Source: Mesodorylaimus sp. YZB2_4 (lineage: Eukaryota; Nematoda; Enoplea; Dorylaimida; Dorylaimidae). From it: a stretch of DNA of 64,000 bases. The DNA is taken from the NCBI GenBank assembly GCA_030248295.1, contig JASANH010001018.1, forward strand, positions 310,001 through 374,000, in the 5' to 3' direction. The notes below the pieces were generated by a model. The model made no database searches, was not told the origin of the DNA, and was given only the letters and a program-made list of their open reading frames with translations. Both the position numbers and the translations under genes were made by a program. Positions 36,881 to 49,819 of this stretch are shown here, piece after piece; the stretch's first letter is position 1; every line of letters begins with the position of its first letter.

Positions 36881-39800
36881 ATGAAGAAAGAAACGAAGTC
36901 CGAAGGTGGCAGCGACAGCGGCAAAGGTGCCGACCATGGTTTTGGTGACAGCACCGATAGTGGTGGAGGATGGTCTCCTCCAGTCAGCGATGCCGGAATT
37001 CAAAAAGCTAAGAAACTGATGATCAGTTCGATCCGCGAAGAGGCCGAATATCTGCGCGTGGAGCTGAGGAATGCCTTGGATCATTGCCACGTAAGTTTTT
37101 TCAACCATTTGAATAGTTCGTTCATGGTGGATTTACTCAGTAAGGCCTCCGAGTCTGCGTTGTGGCTTTGGCTAGGCCTAATGGAAACGATATGTACTTG
37201 CACTTGCCTGCTTGCCGAAATGGCCTAGGAAGTCACTAAAAGGTGCGATGCGAGCTTCATGGTAGGCCCCCGTTTTCAGAATCTGCAATGGCAAATCGAA
37301 CGCGACGCCGAGTCGTCGAAGCAGCTTTCAAAAAACTTCGAACAAGAAGTGGAAAAACGCAACCAGGAATTGCGTGACTTGAAAATCGAAGTCACTAAGC
37401 TGAAAGTAGAAAATGAAAAAGTATGATATTCGACATTTATAGCATTCGAATTTAAATCTTTTTGAAAGCAAGGCCGAACGTTTTCAGAAACTGCAACGCC
37501 AAGTCGAACGAGAAACCGAACTGGCATCTCAACGCATCAAAAAAACGCTCGAGCATGAACTCGAGAAATGCAAACAAGAAATGCGTGGATTGCAAGCCGC
37601 CATGGAATCGGGGGCTCAGCGTGCTCAAAAATACGAAGAAGACTTGAAGAAACGTAACCAGGAAATTCGTGATTTACATTTGTCCATCGATTCCCTCAAA
37701 CTGGAAAACGAAAATGTAGGGTTTTTATCGGGTTTGTGTTGAATTCCAATCGCTATACGTTTTTTACTTTAGAAGCTCCGCTGGCGTATTGAACGCGAAG
37801 TGGAATCGTCCAATGAGCGTTTCAAAGAGTTCGAGCAGCAGCTGGAAAAGCGTAATCAGGAATTGCGTGATTTACAAATGCAGATCGACTCGCTCAAATC
37901 GGAACACGAAAATGTAGGTTTTCTTGCCAGTTTTACTTCAGGAATTATGGCTGCGCATAAGATTTGGGTGTATGGAAATTTTGTTTTAGGAACTCCGCCG
38001 GCGGATCGAACGCGAGGTCAAATCGTCAAATCAGCGTTACAAAGAGTTGGAACAGGAATTAGAAAAGCGTAAGCAGGAAGTGCGCGATTTGCAAGTACAA
38101 ATCTCCTCGCTCAAACTGGAAAATGAAAAGGTACCTTTTGAGTTGGAGCCAGTTCAGGATTATGATTCTTCCGTTTCAGCAAAAGAAAAAGGAGTACGTT
38201 CCTTGCGATGAGCTTCGTCGTCGTCGTTGGTTGGACGAATCGAAAGAGCTGAAGGAAGTGAAAGAAGAGCTGAAGAAAGTGAAAGAAGAGCTGAAGAAAG
38301 TGAAAGAAGAACGGGATGCTGCTTTGAACGTAAGTCACAAATTTTGAAATTTTCGATTTTTTTATAACTTTGTTATAGGAAAAGAAAGCATTGCAAGATG
38401 CCTGGCTAAAACTGGATGGTCAACTGGAGGCTGTTGTTCAATTGAAAGATACGTATCAGACGGAGGCCAGTGCCTTGGAGGCGGAAGTGTAAGTTAGATT
38501 GGGGTTCCTCAATGCGTCGGAACATTCCAATTTGTTGTAGGTCGGCTCTGAGAAATCGTAATGATCTGCTGGTATCCGACAAAGAAGCCATGGAAGCTGA
38601 ACATCGCAAGCAAATCGCCTCGATGCAGAAAGAGATCAGCAGCAAGGGAAAAGAAAACGAACAACACTACATGAAAGAGGTACGCGCATGTTTGGTGTTC
38701 GTTGTAGTGGGCTATGCTAATGCACTGTGCTTATAGGTGGCTGAACTGACCAAAAGCAAGAATGAACTGATGACGCGTTTGATCGAATCCGAAAAAGACA
38801 CGGATAAGCTTCGTCGGGAAAATCTAATCCTACAGAGTGAGGTAAGCTCGATTTTTTGGTTTTCCAGTATTGTGACGTAGTGGTTAGTGTGCTCATTTTA
38901 GGTGGTAGCTCTGACCAAAAGCAAAAGTGACTTGACTTCTCGATTGCGTACGGCGGAGGACGATAACGAGTTGCGTCGAGACAATCAGATTCTGCAGAGT
39001 GAGGTAAGGTTTCAGTTAAAGAGATGGTTGACTTATGATCCCAGCGATGGTTGTGTGCAGGTGACCACTCTAATCAAGAACAAGGACAATTTGATTGCTC
39101 AGGTAAACAAGGCTGAAGAAGATCGAGCTAAACTGCGTCGCGAAAATCAGATTTTGCAAAGCGAGGTGATTAAGTGGACTAGGATGGATAGGATGCAGAG
39201 AGCTAATGATGCCCGTTTGTTCCAGGTGGTCAGCCTAAGCAAGAACATGGATTTGGTTTCGCAGTTGAATGCCACTGAAGAAGATCGAGCTAAACTGCAT
39301 CGTGACAATCAGATTCTGCAAGGCGAGGTATGTTCATGGTTTTGTGCTGGGAGCAGCCGCACATATAACTGCGCGTTTTAGCTGGACGATACTCGACTTA
39401 AGCTGGAACGCGTGGAAGGAGCATTGAAGAAATTGGAGACTGGAATGCGCGACGCTGTGGACAAGATCACGTTGTACAAAAACGAGAAAGAGTATTTCGA
39501 GCAGCTCTACCAGTCATTGAAGGTACGTGGTGTTTCTCATGGATTAGCCACCATCTGATCAGCGGAATGGAAGAGGATGTGACCGATCGAAGTCGACGAT
39601 GGAACAAAAAATCCGACTTGGAGCAAGGCGAGTCTTGCGACTACACCTGTGGTGAAATATCAGTTGGAGTGGTCGACGCTTCCCGGTCTCTGGGAGATTG
39701 ATTATCCTCTCCCGCTGGCCATGGCCGGACTGACGAGAGCCACAGATTGTACGATAATACGGCTGTATCGTCTTGATTTCAGGAAAAGACGCAAGCCGAA

Positions 39801-41040
39801 ATGCTGAACAAGGATTCGAAAATGGCTCAGCAGGAGAAGCTGATTACGCGTACGAATGAGAAACGCTATTTGGATGAGGTTTGTCAAAGAAATGCATGAC
39901 TTAGTTTCGTGCCATTTGCCCTCTTGTATTTTAGCTTGCCGACGTAACCCAAAGCAAGGACGACTTGGCCACGCGATTGCGTATGACCGAAGAACATCTG
40001 GGAGAGCTTCGTCGCGACAATATGATGCTGCTGGACGAGGTGCGTTGTTTTGTTTTTGGTACTCATATTCCAACACGACAGACTGAGGGGTTGGTCTAAA
40101 AAGATAAAGGTACTTTCGCGCCGCACAAGCCCTCGAAGCATACTGGAGCTCTCCATTAGGTCAAGCCAGGCAAGGCTGCTGAAGCTTTAATGGTTGGATT
40201 TAAAGCGGAGGCTAGTGAGCATGACTGAGGTTTTTCGCAAGAAGTTATGTTACTGGTGTTCGAAGCAGGGTCTCTGATTGGCAGGCTGACCCAGGGTCAC
40301 TTGCCGCCAAAAGGGGCGTTAACTGAGTTTTGTATTTTAGCTGGAGGAGACTCGAAGCAAACTAGAACAATCGGAAACGGCTTACAAGAAGTTGTACACG
40401 GGTATGCGAGATGCGGTGGACAAGATCACGGTGTACAAAAACGAAAAAGATTATTTCGAAAAGCTTTATCAATCGTATAAGGTAAATTGGTTTTCTCTGA
40501 TAGAAGATTAGAAATTTTGAGATATCTTATGTTTTAGGACAATACGCAAGTGGAAATGATGCAAAAGGATGCGAAAATCGCTCAACAGGACAAATTGATC
40601 ACGCACTTGCAATGTCGTATCGCGCCGCCCAAGAAAGTGGTGAGTTAATTGAGCCTAAATTTTTGATTTTCTTCGCACGAAGTAAGCCGTAAGTTTTGTT
40701 TCTTTTTTTAGTGCTGTTGGTTGCCAGAAAAGAAACCGGCTGGCCGCTTGTCGATGGATGAACTCGGGCACGCCTTGGATCAGGAACGGGCCAAAAATGT
40801 GGATTTGCAGTGCAGGATTCGCCGCTTGCAGCAACAGTTAAACGAGAAACGAATGCGTCGATGTAAGTGTGCCAGCGGGTCTCGAGGGTGTCTTGTCCGG
40901 GAGTGTCGAACTATGCTTCCATAGTCCGATTCGTTAGCTCTGATCCAGTTCCATGTCCACTAACCCCAGCGTACAGTCAAATAGGCCCAACCTTTTCAGC
41001 CTTCTCCGAAGAACGTCTGCCGATAGTGAAAGAAAAATGA
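36881..41040 (+). CDS. Coiled-coil protein assembled from tandemly duplicated exon cassettes
   Basis: Nineteen exons: 36881-37090, 37280-37420, 37488-37715, 37773-37913, 37990-38130, 38180-38329, 38379-38488, 38541-38679, 38737-38841, 38902-39003, 39061-39165, 39226-39327, 39382-39522, 39783-39878, 39935-40039, 40341-40481, 40538-40639, 40712-40862 and 41000-41040; about 815 residues. After a Gly/Ser-rich N terminus the whole protein is predicted coiled coil. Cassette A (47 codons; exons 2, 4, 5 and extended in 3) carries IERE and EKRNQE.RDL. Cassette B (34/35 codons; exons 9-12 and 15) carries L.R.AEED and LRRDNQILQSE. Cassette C (47 codons; exons 13 and 16) carries GMRDAVDKIT.YKNEK. Cassette D is exons 14 and 17. 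Nearly all internal introns are phase 0, so cassettes can be copied or skipped freely. No family was recognised. The start ATG follows a likely 5' UTR acceptor. The end assumes splicing at 40862; without it the stop is at 40924. Confidence 0.82.
38240..38310 (+). repeat. 21-base tandem repeat encoding heptads
   Basis: Within exon 6 of the coiled-coil gene, gtgaaagaagagctgaagaa recurs head to tail about three times with a 21-base period, encoding KEVKEEL-KKVKEEL-KKVKEE. The period equals one coiled-coil heptad, so slippage changes length by whole heptads. Confidence 0.75.
39545..39750 (+). repeat. Inverted-repeat-element copy (middle plus one arm) in a coiled-coil gene intron
   Basis: gaccgatcgaagtcg, then aaatccgacttggagca, then gcgagtcttgcgactacacc, a gaaatatcagttggag block and ccatggccggactgac follow the order seen at 25,918-26,080. 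It fills most of the intron 39,523-39,782 between cassettes C and D. Confidence 0.6.
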
Positions 41041-41814
41041 TTGCCTTTTTGGTCGCAGTGTCGTATGTAACAATTTTACGTTCTTCATTCGCACATTTCG
41101 TTTTTCAACTAGTGTCCCATTCGTCTTGTATGTAAGTCACTGCTGATGTTGAAACCGACTGTTGTATAGCCCTTCTTACTTGGACGACGTGACCTATTTC
41201 CAATAAAAGGTACGTGTTTTATCGCCTCGACAACATAAACACACCATATTCATCAAATCTAGCACTCGCAAAAACTCGCTCTAGGGCATACTAGCGGGGA
41301 AAATGACTGAGCACAAACTGTCTATTATCTTAGCGCACCGAAATATTGAAATTCTAGAATTGTCTTATTCTAACAATGAAACAACTAACGTCCGCAACGC
41401 ATGGCACCATGTCATGACAACACCCTACTTTGCTCATCAAAACAAATAACAGCTACGGAACAAAAACCTTTTAACTGCCGATGGAACAAAGACACTTGCT
41501 ACTCAAACAAAAATGTCCTATTCGAAGAAATCTCCAAGAATGCCAGTATTCTAAACAGAACGGTTCAAGCTGCGACTGACATCTTCAACTAACCTTTCCT
41601 TCCCCCCCCCAAATATCTACTCAATGCTATCTCGGAAAACAATTCAACTTGAGCAAAACAAACGCAAAAATCTCAGCGCCACCTCGGACTATACCGTGTG
41701 ACCGATACACGCAAGAAAAGAATAACACAAGTCTACAAGAAACGAAAAAACACGTACCAGAAAAACTCTTGAATTTAGTACTTCTTTTTGTCCCCTAACA
41801 TTCCTCGCCCCATT
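41041..41814. other. Convergent 3' spacer between the coiled-coil gene and CLUH
   Basis: AATAAA at 41202-41207 on the plus strand is a plausible polyadenylation signal for the coiled-coil gene. A run of nine C lies near 41,603. No coding exon was recognised. Confidence 0.5.
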
Positions 41815-44800
41815 CTAATCCAAGCCCGACACTTCCGTAATCTCCAACGACGACGGCCGATCCTCCGATTGCTCCAGCACTCCTCCGTTTACCTCCGATT
41901 TGTCCAGCTCGGCTCGTAAAGCCTCCACGTCTTTTGGACTAAAAAGAAAATCCTCTTGCAGGCGTGGCAGCACCCGCATTTTTAGGGTTCGTCAGTTGCT
42001 CAAAATTCGTAGTCACGGTTCACATACATAGTAGCGGGAAATAATTTTCTCTCTTGTTCTTTTCACGATCTCCCAGCATTACTAGACACAAATTTCAACT
42101 GGTTTATTGATTTACAGCATATCAACTACACCAAAAAGCTCTCACAGCCTAACAATTTTTCCTGATTCCCGTCCTCCTTGCTCTCCCCAGGTTTCCCAGC
42201 CTTATGAACGCTGCCTTCAGGCATCAACCAGCAACTCTCAAAACCCAAACCACTCACCTGATCTGAATGAACACAATGCCACTAATCACGTTCAACACAT
42301 CCAACACGCTGCTCAGAGACGGCTGCTGAATCTAGAATTGCAAACACTCTTATTCTCTCCTCACTCACTCACTAAGTCAGCCACAGATCACTTACTTGCA
42401 AGGGAAGAAGCTGCGACACGGAGCCAGCATTACGAGTTATCTCATTCATACGTTTTTGAAACGTGACCGCTTGCTGAGTCAGATGTTTCAAACATTCGCT
42501 GCTTTCCCGCGTTTTCTCGTGTTCTTCGCCGAGCTATAAAATCTCAAAATCTCATTTCCATTATAAAATTTAAGCCCGTAAGACTTACAGCATTTTTATA
42601 AATGGTAAACGTTTCCTTCTCGTATTGCAAAGCCGTTCGAAAATCTCCTCGGCACGATTGAGCGCGTGCGATTAAATGATAACTCAGAGCCGTCTTCAAA
42701 CTATTCCGACCATAATAGAGTACGTGCAATTTCAACGCGTGCTCCAGAAAACGTAACGACAAATCGTATTCGCTGACAGCGTGCAAAATCAAACCAATGT
42801 TGCTCTAAAAAGCAAAAACTTTTCGTCCAAAATCCATCAAAACAGTCTCTCAAACTTACATCCAATAAGGCCATATGAGGATGATCTTCGCCGTGCGCCA
42901 TAAGCAATAGATAACGAGCACGATACAACAATTTTAACGCCGTGCTCACTTGCAAGTTCGCGAAACAATACAAGGCTAAATGAGTCTGAAAACCAGCATC
43001 ATACAAATCCCTCTCGCCCACCATGAATGATCATCACTTACATATTCTAAGATCGTCTGCGGATGATCGACGCCATTGCATCGTTCGCTCATCAAAACAG
43101 CTTTATGCTGATTCGCTAACGCTTCCTGATGATCGCCGAGAATATAAGCCAGACGAGCCAACAAACGTAAACACTGCGCGATCTCAGGATGCATAGCTCC
43201 GTACACGTTGTTCAACAAATTTAACGCCTCGGCCACCAAATCGTAACCCGCTCGCAACTGGCCTTGTTGAATCTTAGCCTGACCAGTCGTGTAGAAATTG
43301 TACGCATCCGATGCCTGAATAAAAGGAAACGGATTTTCACGCTAACAAACCTCTCCCCTTCCATCACTTACTCGTGGATTGATATGTTTCACAACAGGAA
43401 ACACATTGACGATATCTTCTTCAACGAAAGCCGCCTTCGTTTTGCCATCGAACGCGTAGTCCTTTAGCAGAACCTGTACACCGCACACGATGCAGAATCG
43501 GCGAAGGATTGAGACCTTTTGCAGACCAGTGGTTTCGCACACAGCATCGATCGAATCCCTGAAATCACGAAACCTTGGCGTCGTTCGACACAAAAACAAT
43601 TTCCATCTCTTACGTATTGATTTGATATCCGTAGTATGATTCGGCATCTTTGCAAATTTGCTGCCATAAACTTTTTGGACTATACTGTGCCCATTCAGTG
43701 CTGTCCTTGTCTAAAAGTAAGGACGAGGTCTGGATCGGCAAGCAGGACCACATCAATTCCCACTCACCCTTCGCCTCCGACGAGTTGCTACTCTTCTTCT
43801 TTTTTGATTTCTTACGCATCAACAATTCATCATTGATCGACGGTTGAGGGGTGGCGAACGAACCGAGGAAACAGTTCAGGAAATGAGCCACTGCAGCCGA
43901 TAACATACTGTGCTCCACACTTTGCAAATAGCTGCGGAAAATATGCTTGGCCGAACGACAAATCAATTCTCCCACGCAGATCACCTGCCACAAACAATCA
44001 ATGTCCTCAACAAGCTCACAATCACACTCATTTTACTTACCTTCAAGTACTGCAAAGTAGGCAATCCTTCGATGAAAGTAGTCAATTTTCCGAGGTATCT
44101 TATATTTATGCCCCTGAAATACAACACTCATACTTCACGCTTTCGATCACGGTAATTATCAGCTTACCGCGAATGCAATGCATCAGTCAAACTAGACCCG
44201 TCCAACGGCGCGAAAGTGTGATCCAACGAGTCCCTGATCTAAAAATCAAACTCCCTCACTCACAATCATATTAGGCGAATCAAACGTATAAACTTACAAA
44301 ATTGGGAATTTGAGATACCAATAAGAACTGCGCCGCCTCCTTAACCAAACGCTTTTGTTTTTCCAACTCCTCCTCCTGAAAACAAAACAGCTAGTTTTTT
44401 GATCCAAAACCTTCCAACTAAGAAAATAATCACAACTGGCACTTACAGTAGAATGAGTGACAGTCGGCGAAAAACAGTCGGGATTGAAGCGAATATCGTA
44501 TTCTAAATCAATCCAAACCCAAATACCATCAATTATAATTATCACAAAAATTATTTTTACCAGAATCGGAAAGCGAGCCAACGGCCTGAGCCGCCTTTTT
44601 AATGATATCTTTCGTTTCTTCTTCCACTAAACATATGCCCAGCACTGTCAGCCAGTACCCATAAATAACACACGAGGTACTTACTCGTCAGCGATTCCAT
44701 AATCTTTTTGGCCTCATCAGTTGGTGGCAGATCACCTTCCTTATTCGGACTAATACCACGCGAAATCTTCCTTTTCAAATCGTCGACGGCGTGTTGCCTT

Positions 44801-47800
44801 TGCTCGCTCTCTTCGGCCGTCACAGCAGCTTGATTGCCTTCACTCAATGTTCCCAACACGTTCACTTTCACCGAACTGGTCGAATTAGCACCAGCATGAT
44901 CCCCGTCTCCGTTCACCAACGACTCGTCTTTGCTCTTGGTCGAATCAATATCACAAGCCGCACCAGGACTTGTTTCAGACTTCAAGTCATTTTCGTTCGT
45001 CGATTCCGAGCCTTCTTCCTCCTACAAATACAAAAGCAGTCTCTCATTAAAGATTTGAGACCCACATTCGCACAAAATACCTTTCCGTCTTTTGGTTTTT
45101 TCAAGCGAAGCTTTTGAAGATGAAACGCAGCGATTTTAATAAACGTAACATAACGTGATCTAAAAACACAAAACACATTCAAAAATATTCATTAGATTTT
45201 TCAAACAATAGAAACGTACTCGGCGAAGGCATCGATCAACTCTTGACGTAGGCAAGCGAACTTGTGCGGGTGCTCACGAGGATATCCATTCTCACGACTG
45301 ACTTCAGTGACGTCAGCGTCCACTGAAACAAAAACAAAGTCCGCCATGACGCCACCACCCCATGCTAAGCTGGCGTTTCTCACAATGGTTTCGTAAAAGC
45401 TAACACTCGAGCTACAAAAATCCACTAATACCAGTCCTCCGTGAACCCATCTTACCTCCTAAATAATGCACATCCGGCGGAAACGTCCGCAGCAGATCCA
45501 AAATATAATGACGACTATCGTTGCCAACAATTCCTTTGCTTTCGATGGACGAGAATAATTTTACCACATCACCATTTGAGCTCACGACCCTGCAACGTAA
45601 CAATGCTGTGTGTCACGCAGGGAAATGGGAATGAGCCCTCTCGGCTTGGTTGGCGGAAACGTGCCCTGCGCATGTTTAACCCTAACCCTGGAAAAATCAT
45701 TTTCCGCGCCTTGAATGAAGTTTATCAAGGTAAAAAAGTTTGTAGCGCAATAGATAAAAACCTGCACTTTTGCTTCCTGGACCCCCTTTTTCAGACCCTC
45801 CTCCCCCGGGCCAGGGGCTAGGCTTCGGATGCTGCCCTTAGTTAGGCGATGGACCCTCCGAACCTCGCCACACATGTGACTCACCAAGTTCTTCACAAAC
45901 CTTACCTGTGAGGTAAAATCTTCAGTTGCTGAGCAGCCTTTTGCATTAGCTCCTCGTATTTTTCAGACGTGACAACAGTTTTTCCAAAATCTATTGACCC
46001 GTATACGACAGACTGCTCCTGATCACGTTCCAGTATGCCTGAAACAAAGCCCCCTTACACACCACCCGCCTCATCCAACCTCACCAACCAGCCTTACCCG
46101 GAATAATCGACTGCGCTGTGACACGATATCCTCGATAATCGATAATCACCGTCCCCAAAACGTACAATCCTTCGAGGTCCAAATTGAAGTATGCTTTCAC
46201 GCCTAACAGATCGCTGCTCTAAAAACCCATATATTCCATCTTTTCCTTCTCCATCACAAACACTAGTCTATGCTCACCGGGGCAACAAATGCCGCCGCGT
46301 CTCCTCCAAAATCTTTGTAATGATCTTTCACGTCGAATCCCAACGAGAAAAAGATATTGTTCCATATGTACATTTGCATCCTGAAACCAAAACTTCACCA
46401 CCATCTCTGACATCGTCCCCCCCCCCCCCCGTTCATACTTCGGATCTTCTCCTGGATTTATGGCCATCACATTCCCATCGATGACAGCTACTGCTCCTCG
46501 CGTTGCTGCGGCTACGAAATCGCTATGCACCTACAAAACATATTCCATTCCTAAACAACATATTTTCCCAAAAAACCATTAATAAATTCCAACGATCCTT
46601 GCTTTTAGAAACAAAAGTTTTCAACACAAACCTTGAATATAGCCCGCTCCCGAAGCAGTCGTTCAGGCAGCGTTTTACGCGGTAATTCGCGCGTCGTTTG
46701 AAGCTCCTCGTTCCATTCACGAGTTTGGCCTGGAATGTGTTCTTCATAGCCCAGCTTGAACGCGAAAGCTAAAACGGAAAAAATTAGTGACGAAACACAG
46801 CCGAGAATCCGAAATCTACGTTTCACTCACCATCTTCGGCTCGAATAGCATCGGACGTATGATCGAAAGGGGGCACAGCCCACGAATAGACTTGGTACGG
46901 TGTGGCCTAAAACGCACTCTCCTATCTCTCATGGCCAAAACACCCCGCACCCAACTTACCACACGTTCGAACGGATGCCGCTGACAGCGTTTCTTTTGAA
47001 TCAAGGCAAAGTTTTTCTTGAATCCAGGACTCAGCTAAAACCCATCAACCCTTCCCTAAACACTGAATTCAACCACGCAAATATTTTAAACGCTTACATG
47101 ATTCAAAAGCTCGGGCAACGAATGAAACATGACTTTCGGATTGGCTGGCTTCGAACTAAATTCTTCTTCGGTAGATCTCAAACGAATCCACGTCAAATTT
47201 ACACAAAATCCAGTTCATTCATGAGCGACTTACTGATTGACATAGAATCCTTTCGTACAGCACGTGATATGATAACGTTTGTCTTCCAACGTAAGCACGT
47301 AAAGATACAGCAGGTCTCCTAAAAGAACCGATTATGTATTCCGGTAGCATGATGGAACATGATGCCGTCGACCTGATGTTTTAGTCTCCTCTGATCCCAG
47401 AAAGCCTGTCAGACTATTCCGTGATCACTACCTCAGCTTACCGTGCAACTTGCGATTTCCAGGCGGCGGATTCCATCCGCTCAAGCTCAACACCTTCAAA
47501 CACGGACTGGTCGTTTCCTTCGCGATCGGCATCAAAGGTGCCATAGGTCGTTCCTTGCTATTGGGCATAATAAATTCGGGCGGTGTGCAATCGACCGACG
47601 ATTCCAATTTGAATCGTTTCCGTTCCAACGTGTTCCCATTCGTGATCGTATTCAAGAATGACAACGATGAACAATCGGCCCCGTTATAAGCGTCGATCGG
47701 ATCCAATGATTTCAACAAATCACGAACGTGACGTAAATGAATACGAGCCTCGCGAACTGTGTACGCCTCTGAAAAACCAAAAATATTATCCATATCGACC

Positions 47801-49819
47801 CGCCCTTATTCATTATGCAGTCCTGTTTTCCTAAACATTTTCGCACCATTAACCACCTCCTCGCTTAGCACAACCCAAAATGTATTCCTTTCACACTCGT
47901 AAACACTTCCCTTAACACCCGTCATCTGCTACAATTCTCACCCTCGCTTTCTCTGCTACCCAGACCGAATATCGTTTAGCATAAGCAAACTAGACTTCCG
48001 TCCTGCCACCAGCATGTAAACAAGTCAATCCACATCCCCAAAAAGGCACCCTTCTCTTGTGTACTCAGCTGACCTGAGATGTTGACAGCCCAGCCACACT
48101 GATCTCCGCTCTAAACCTGTTACACCCTCCGTTACTAACCTTCCACAACTTTCAAGACGGCTCCGTCCTTCAATCCTTCAACGTTCTTCAGTTCCGTGAA
48201 ATGATCCAACGGCACGCCGTCCAGTTGCAGGGAGAAACATGTGCGATAACACGTGTCTTCACGATCCATCAATACCTGATGAATTTCTTGCACCAACTCC
48301 ATGCTACTCACCTAAACACAATGATATCACAGTGTATTCTTAACATCATCTGTTTCAACTCTACACACGCTCTAGCCTTCTAAACCTCCTGTTCAGGTTC
48401 TTTTCCACTCTCGCTTTATTTTCCAACCCTTCACCGACTATAAATGCGCATTAGGATTAACTGCGAACAGGAACGATTTAGTCGACCCTAAGCAAGCAAT
48501 CAAAGGCATTTGCTCAGCTAAGCCCTTTTGCACATGTTTGCACTGGGGGCCCATTTTAAATTCGGCGTCGACCTAGCACCATCCCCCTTCCTTTACTACA
48601 GCTTGTTGGCATTCTTATCCCGTTCCGGGCAAACACTTCTCATCGTCACACCGCCACGGCCAAACACAACAGACCACAAACGCACCTCGCCACTTGTCCC
48701 CTCTCCTAACAGATAGCATCGACAAACATGCCCGACTTCAGTAGTCTTCCTTCGCAAATCCCTCTAAATCGGCCCGCGAAAAGCTTCCGACTACGTTTCT
48801 CTCAACCCCGTTACCCAGCACCCGCCCCTACTCAATCGACGACCACCATTCCCGCACCCAAATCTATCAAGACATCTACGCTTTTTTTCATAAAGCAGAC
48901 CCCACGCCACGACTCTTTATCGATTTGCAACCCTTTTTACATTCGTGCGCAAAAAATCTTTACAAGAATTAGTCTAAATGTCGCCAGACATTATCGATTC
49001 GTCGTCTTTCGGTGCAAAACGTCTAAAAAATTTGCACCCAAAAAGAGTGTACTTCTGCCACACAATTGTTAAGGTGTTTATCAATTCGTGTATACATCTA
49101 GAGTACAAAGGCCCCCTAATTACACACTACACGGCACGAGACCCATTCGCCAAAACAGCTTGGCTCCACGAACACGCATCATCTGTCCGAATGCAAACAG
49201 GACCTTCCCCAGACTCCTAAATAAGAAGGCCTAGCCCGGAATTAATGGCCCCCTACCCTTCTATTTGTCCATGCAAATGAATGGAACCAGCGCGGCGTAC
49301 CTGCAAGTCGAACGGCTCGCATCCGGGTGCCACGATCTTAATATTGAAACTAGTATCTTGAATAAGCACAACTTCTTCCGTCCCATCCGTTGTTCGTGTG
49401 GCCACTTGTGTATCATTATTGCCAAAACTCGTCCCACTTTCATCTTTTCCTTGTTCATTAGTTCCATTCTCCAACGCCCGTTGCGAAGCTTCGTAAGCCG
49501 GCGTCATAACGTCGGGCGTACTACTCGGACTAATGACTCCCGAATCCGTACTCGTCGGGCTCATATCGCCCCCGAAATCATCACCCAAATGATCGCCGCC
49601 ATTACGTACTCCCGTTAAAGCTTCCGTTCCTTGTCCGTCGCAATCGTCGTTTTGATGATGTCCGTTCAATAGGACGCTGCCCACTGACGAAGCCGATGCC
49701 ACGGACGACTGCTCCGTAATGTGATCAGTCGCGCTACCACCACTCTCTACACTATCGCCTTGCATTAAAGTCTTCTCTTCACACATTTCCTTCAATAATT
49801 CTTTCTTATTTTCTATCAT
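41815..49819 (-). CDS. CLUH: CLUH / clustered mitochondria protein
   Basis: Thirty coding exons give 1,455 residues (human about 1,300). From 5': 49819-49301, 48311-48140, 47768-47442, 47318-47234, 47176-47098, 47034-46960, 46906-46831, 46768-46632, 46530-46439, 46380-46278, 46218-46098, 46038-45906, 45589-45456, 45322-45220, 45159-45081, 45021-44685, 44626-44561, 44502-44447, 44375-44298, 44238-44168, 44113-44041, 43984-43768, 43710-43614, 43558-43372, 43314-43042, 42985-42860, 42804-42589, 42533-42396, 42331-42258, 41938-41815. CLUH is a cytosolic RNA-binding protein for mRNAs of mitochondrial proteins. Landmarks: [28 protein letters not shown] and [97 protein letters not shown]-like; the GINIRYLGK block; then TPR repeats ([41 protein letters not shown]). 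Every exon phase agrees. The N-terminal 100 residues are acidic and not conserved. Confidence 0.95.
48312..49300 (-). other. CLUH intron of 989 bases
   Basis: The largest coding intron of CLUH. It holds open frames on the plus strand (48,528-49,220) without recognisable similarity or good codon character, so they are not called as genes. Confidence 0.4.

Noticed and set aside
48528-49220. Plus-strand gene inside the CLUH intron
   Set aside because: Overlapping proline/serine-rich open frames without homology or splice logic; the CLUH exons on both sides fit perfectly.
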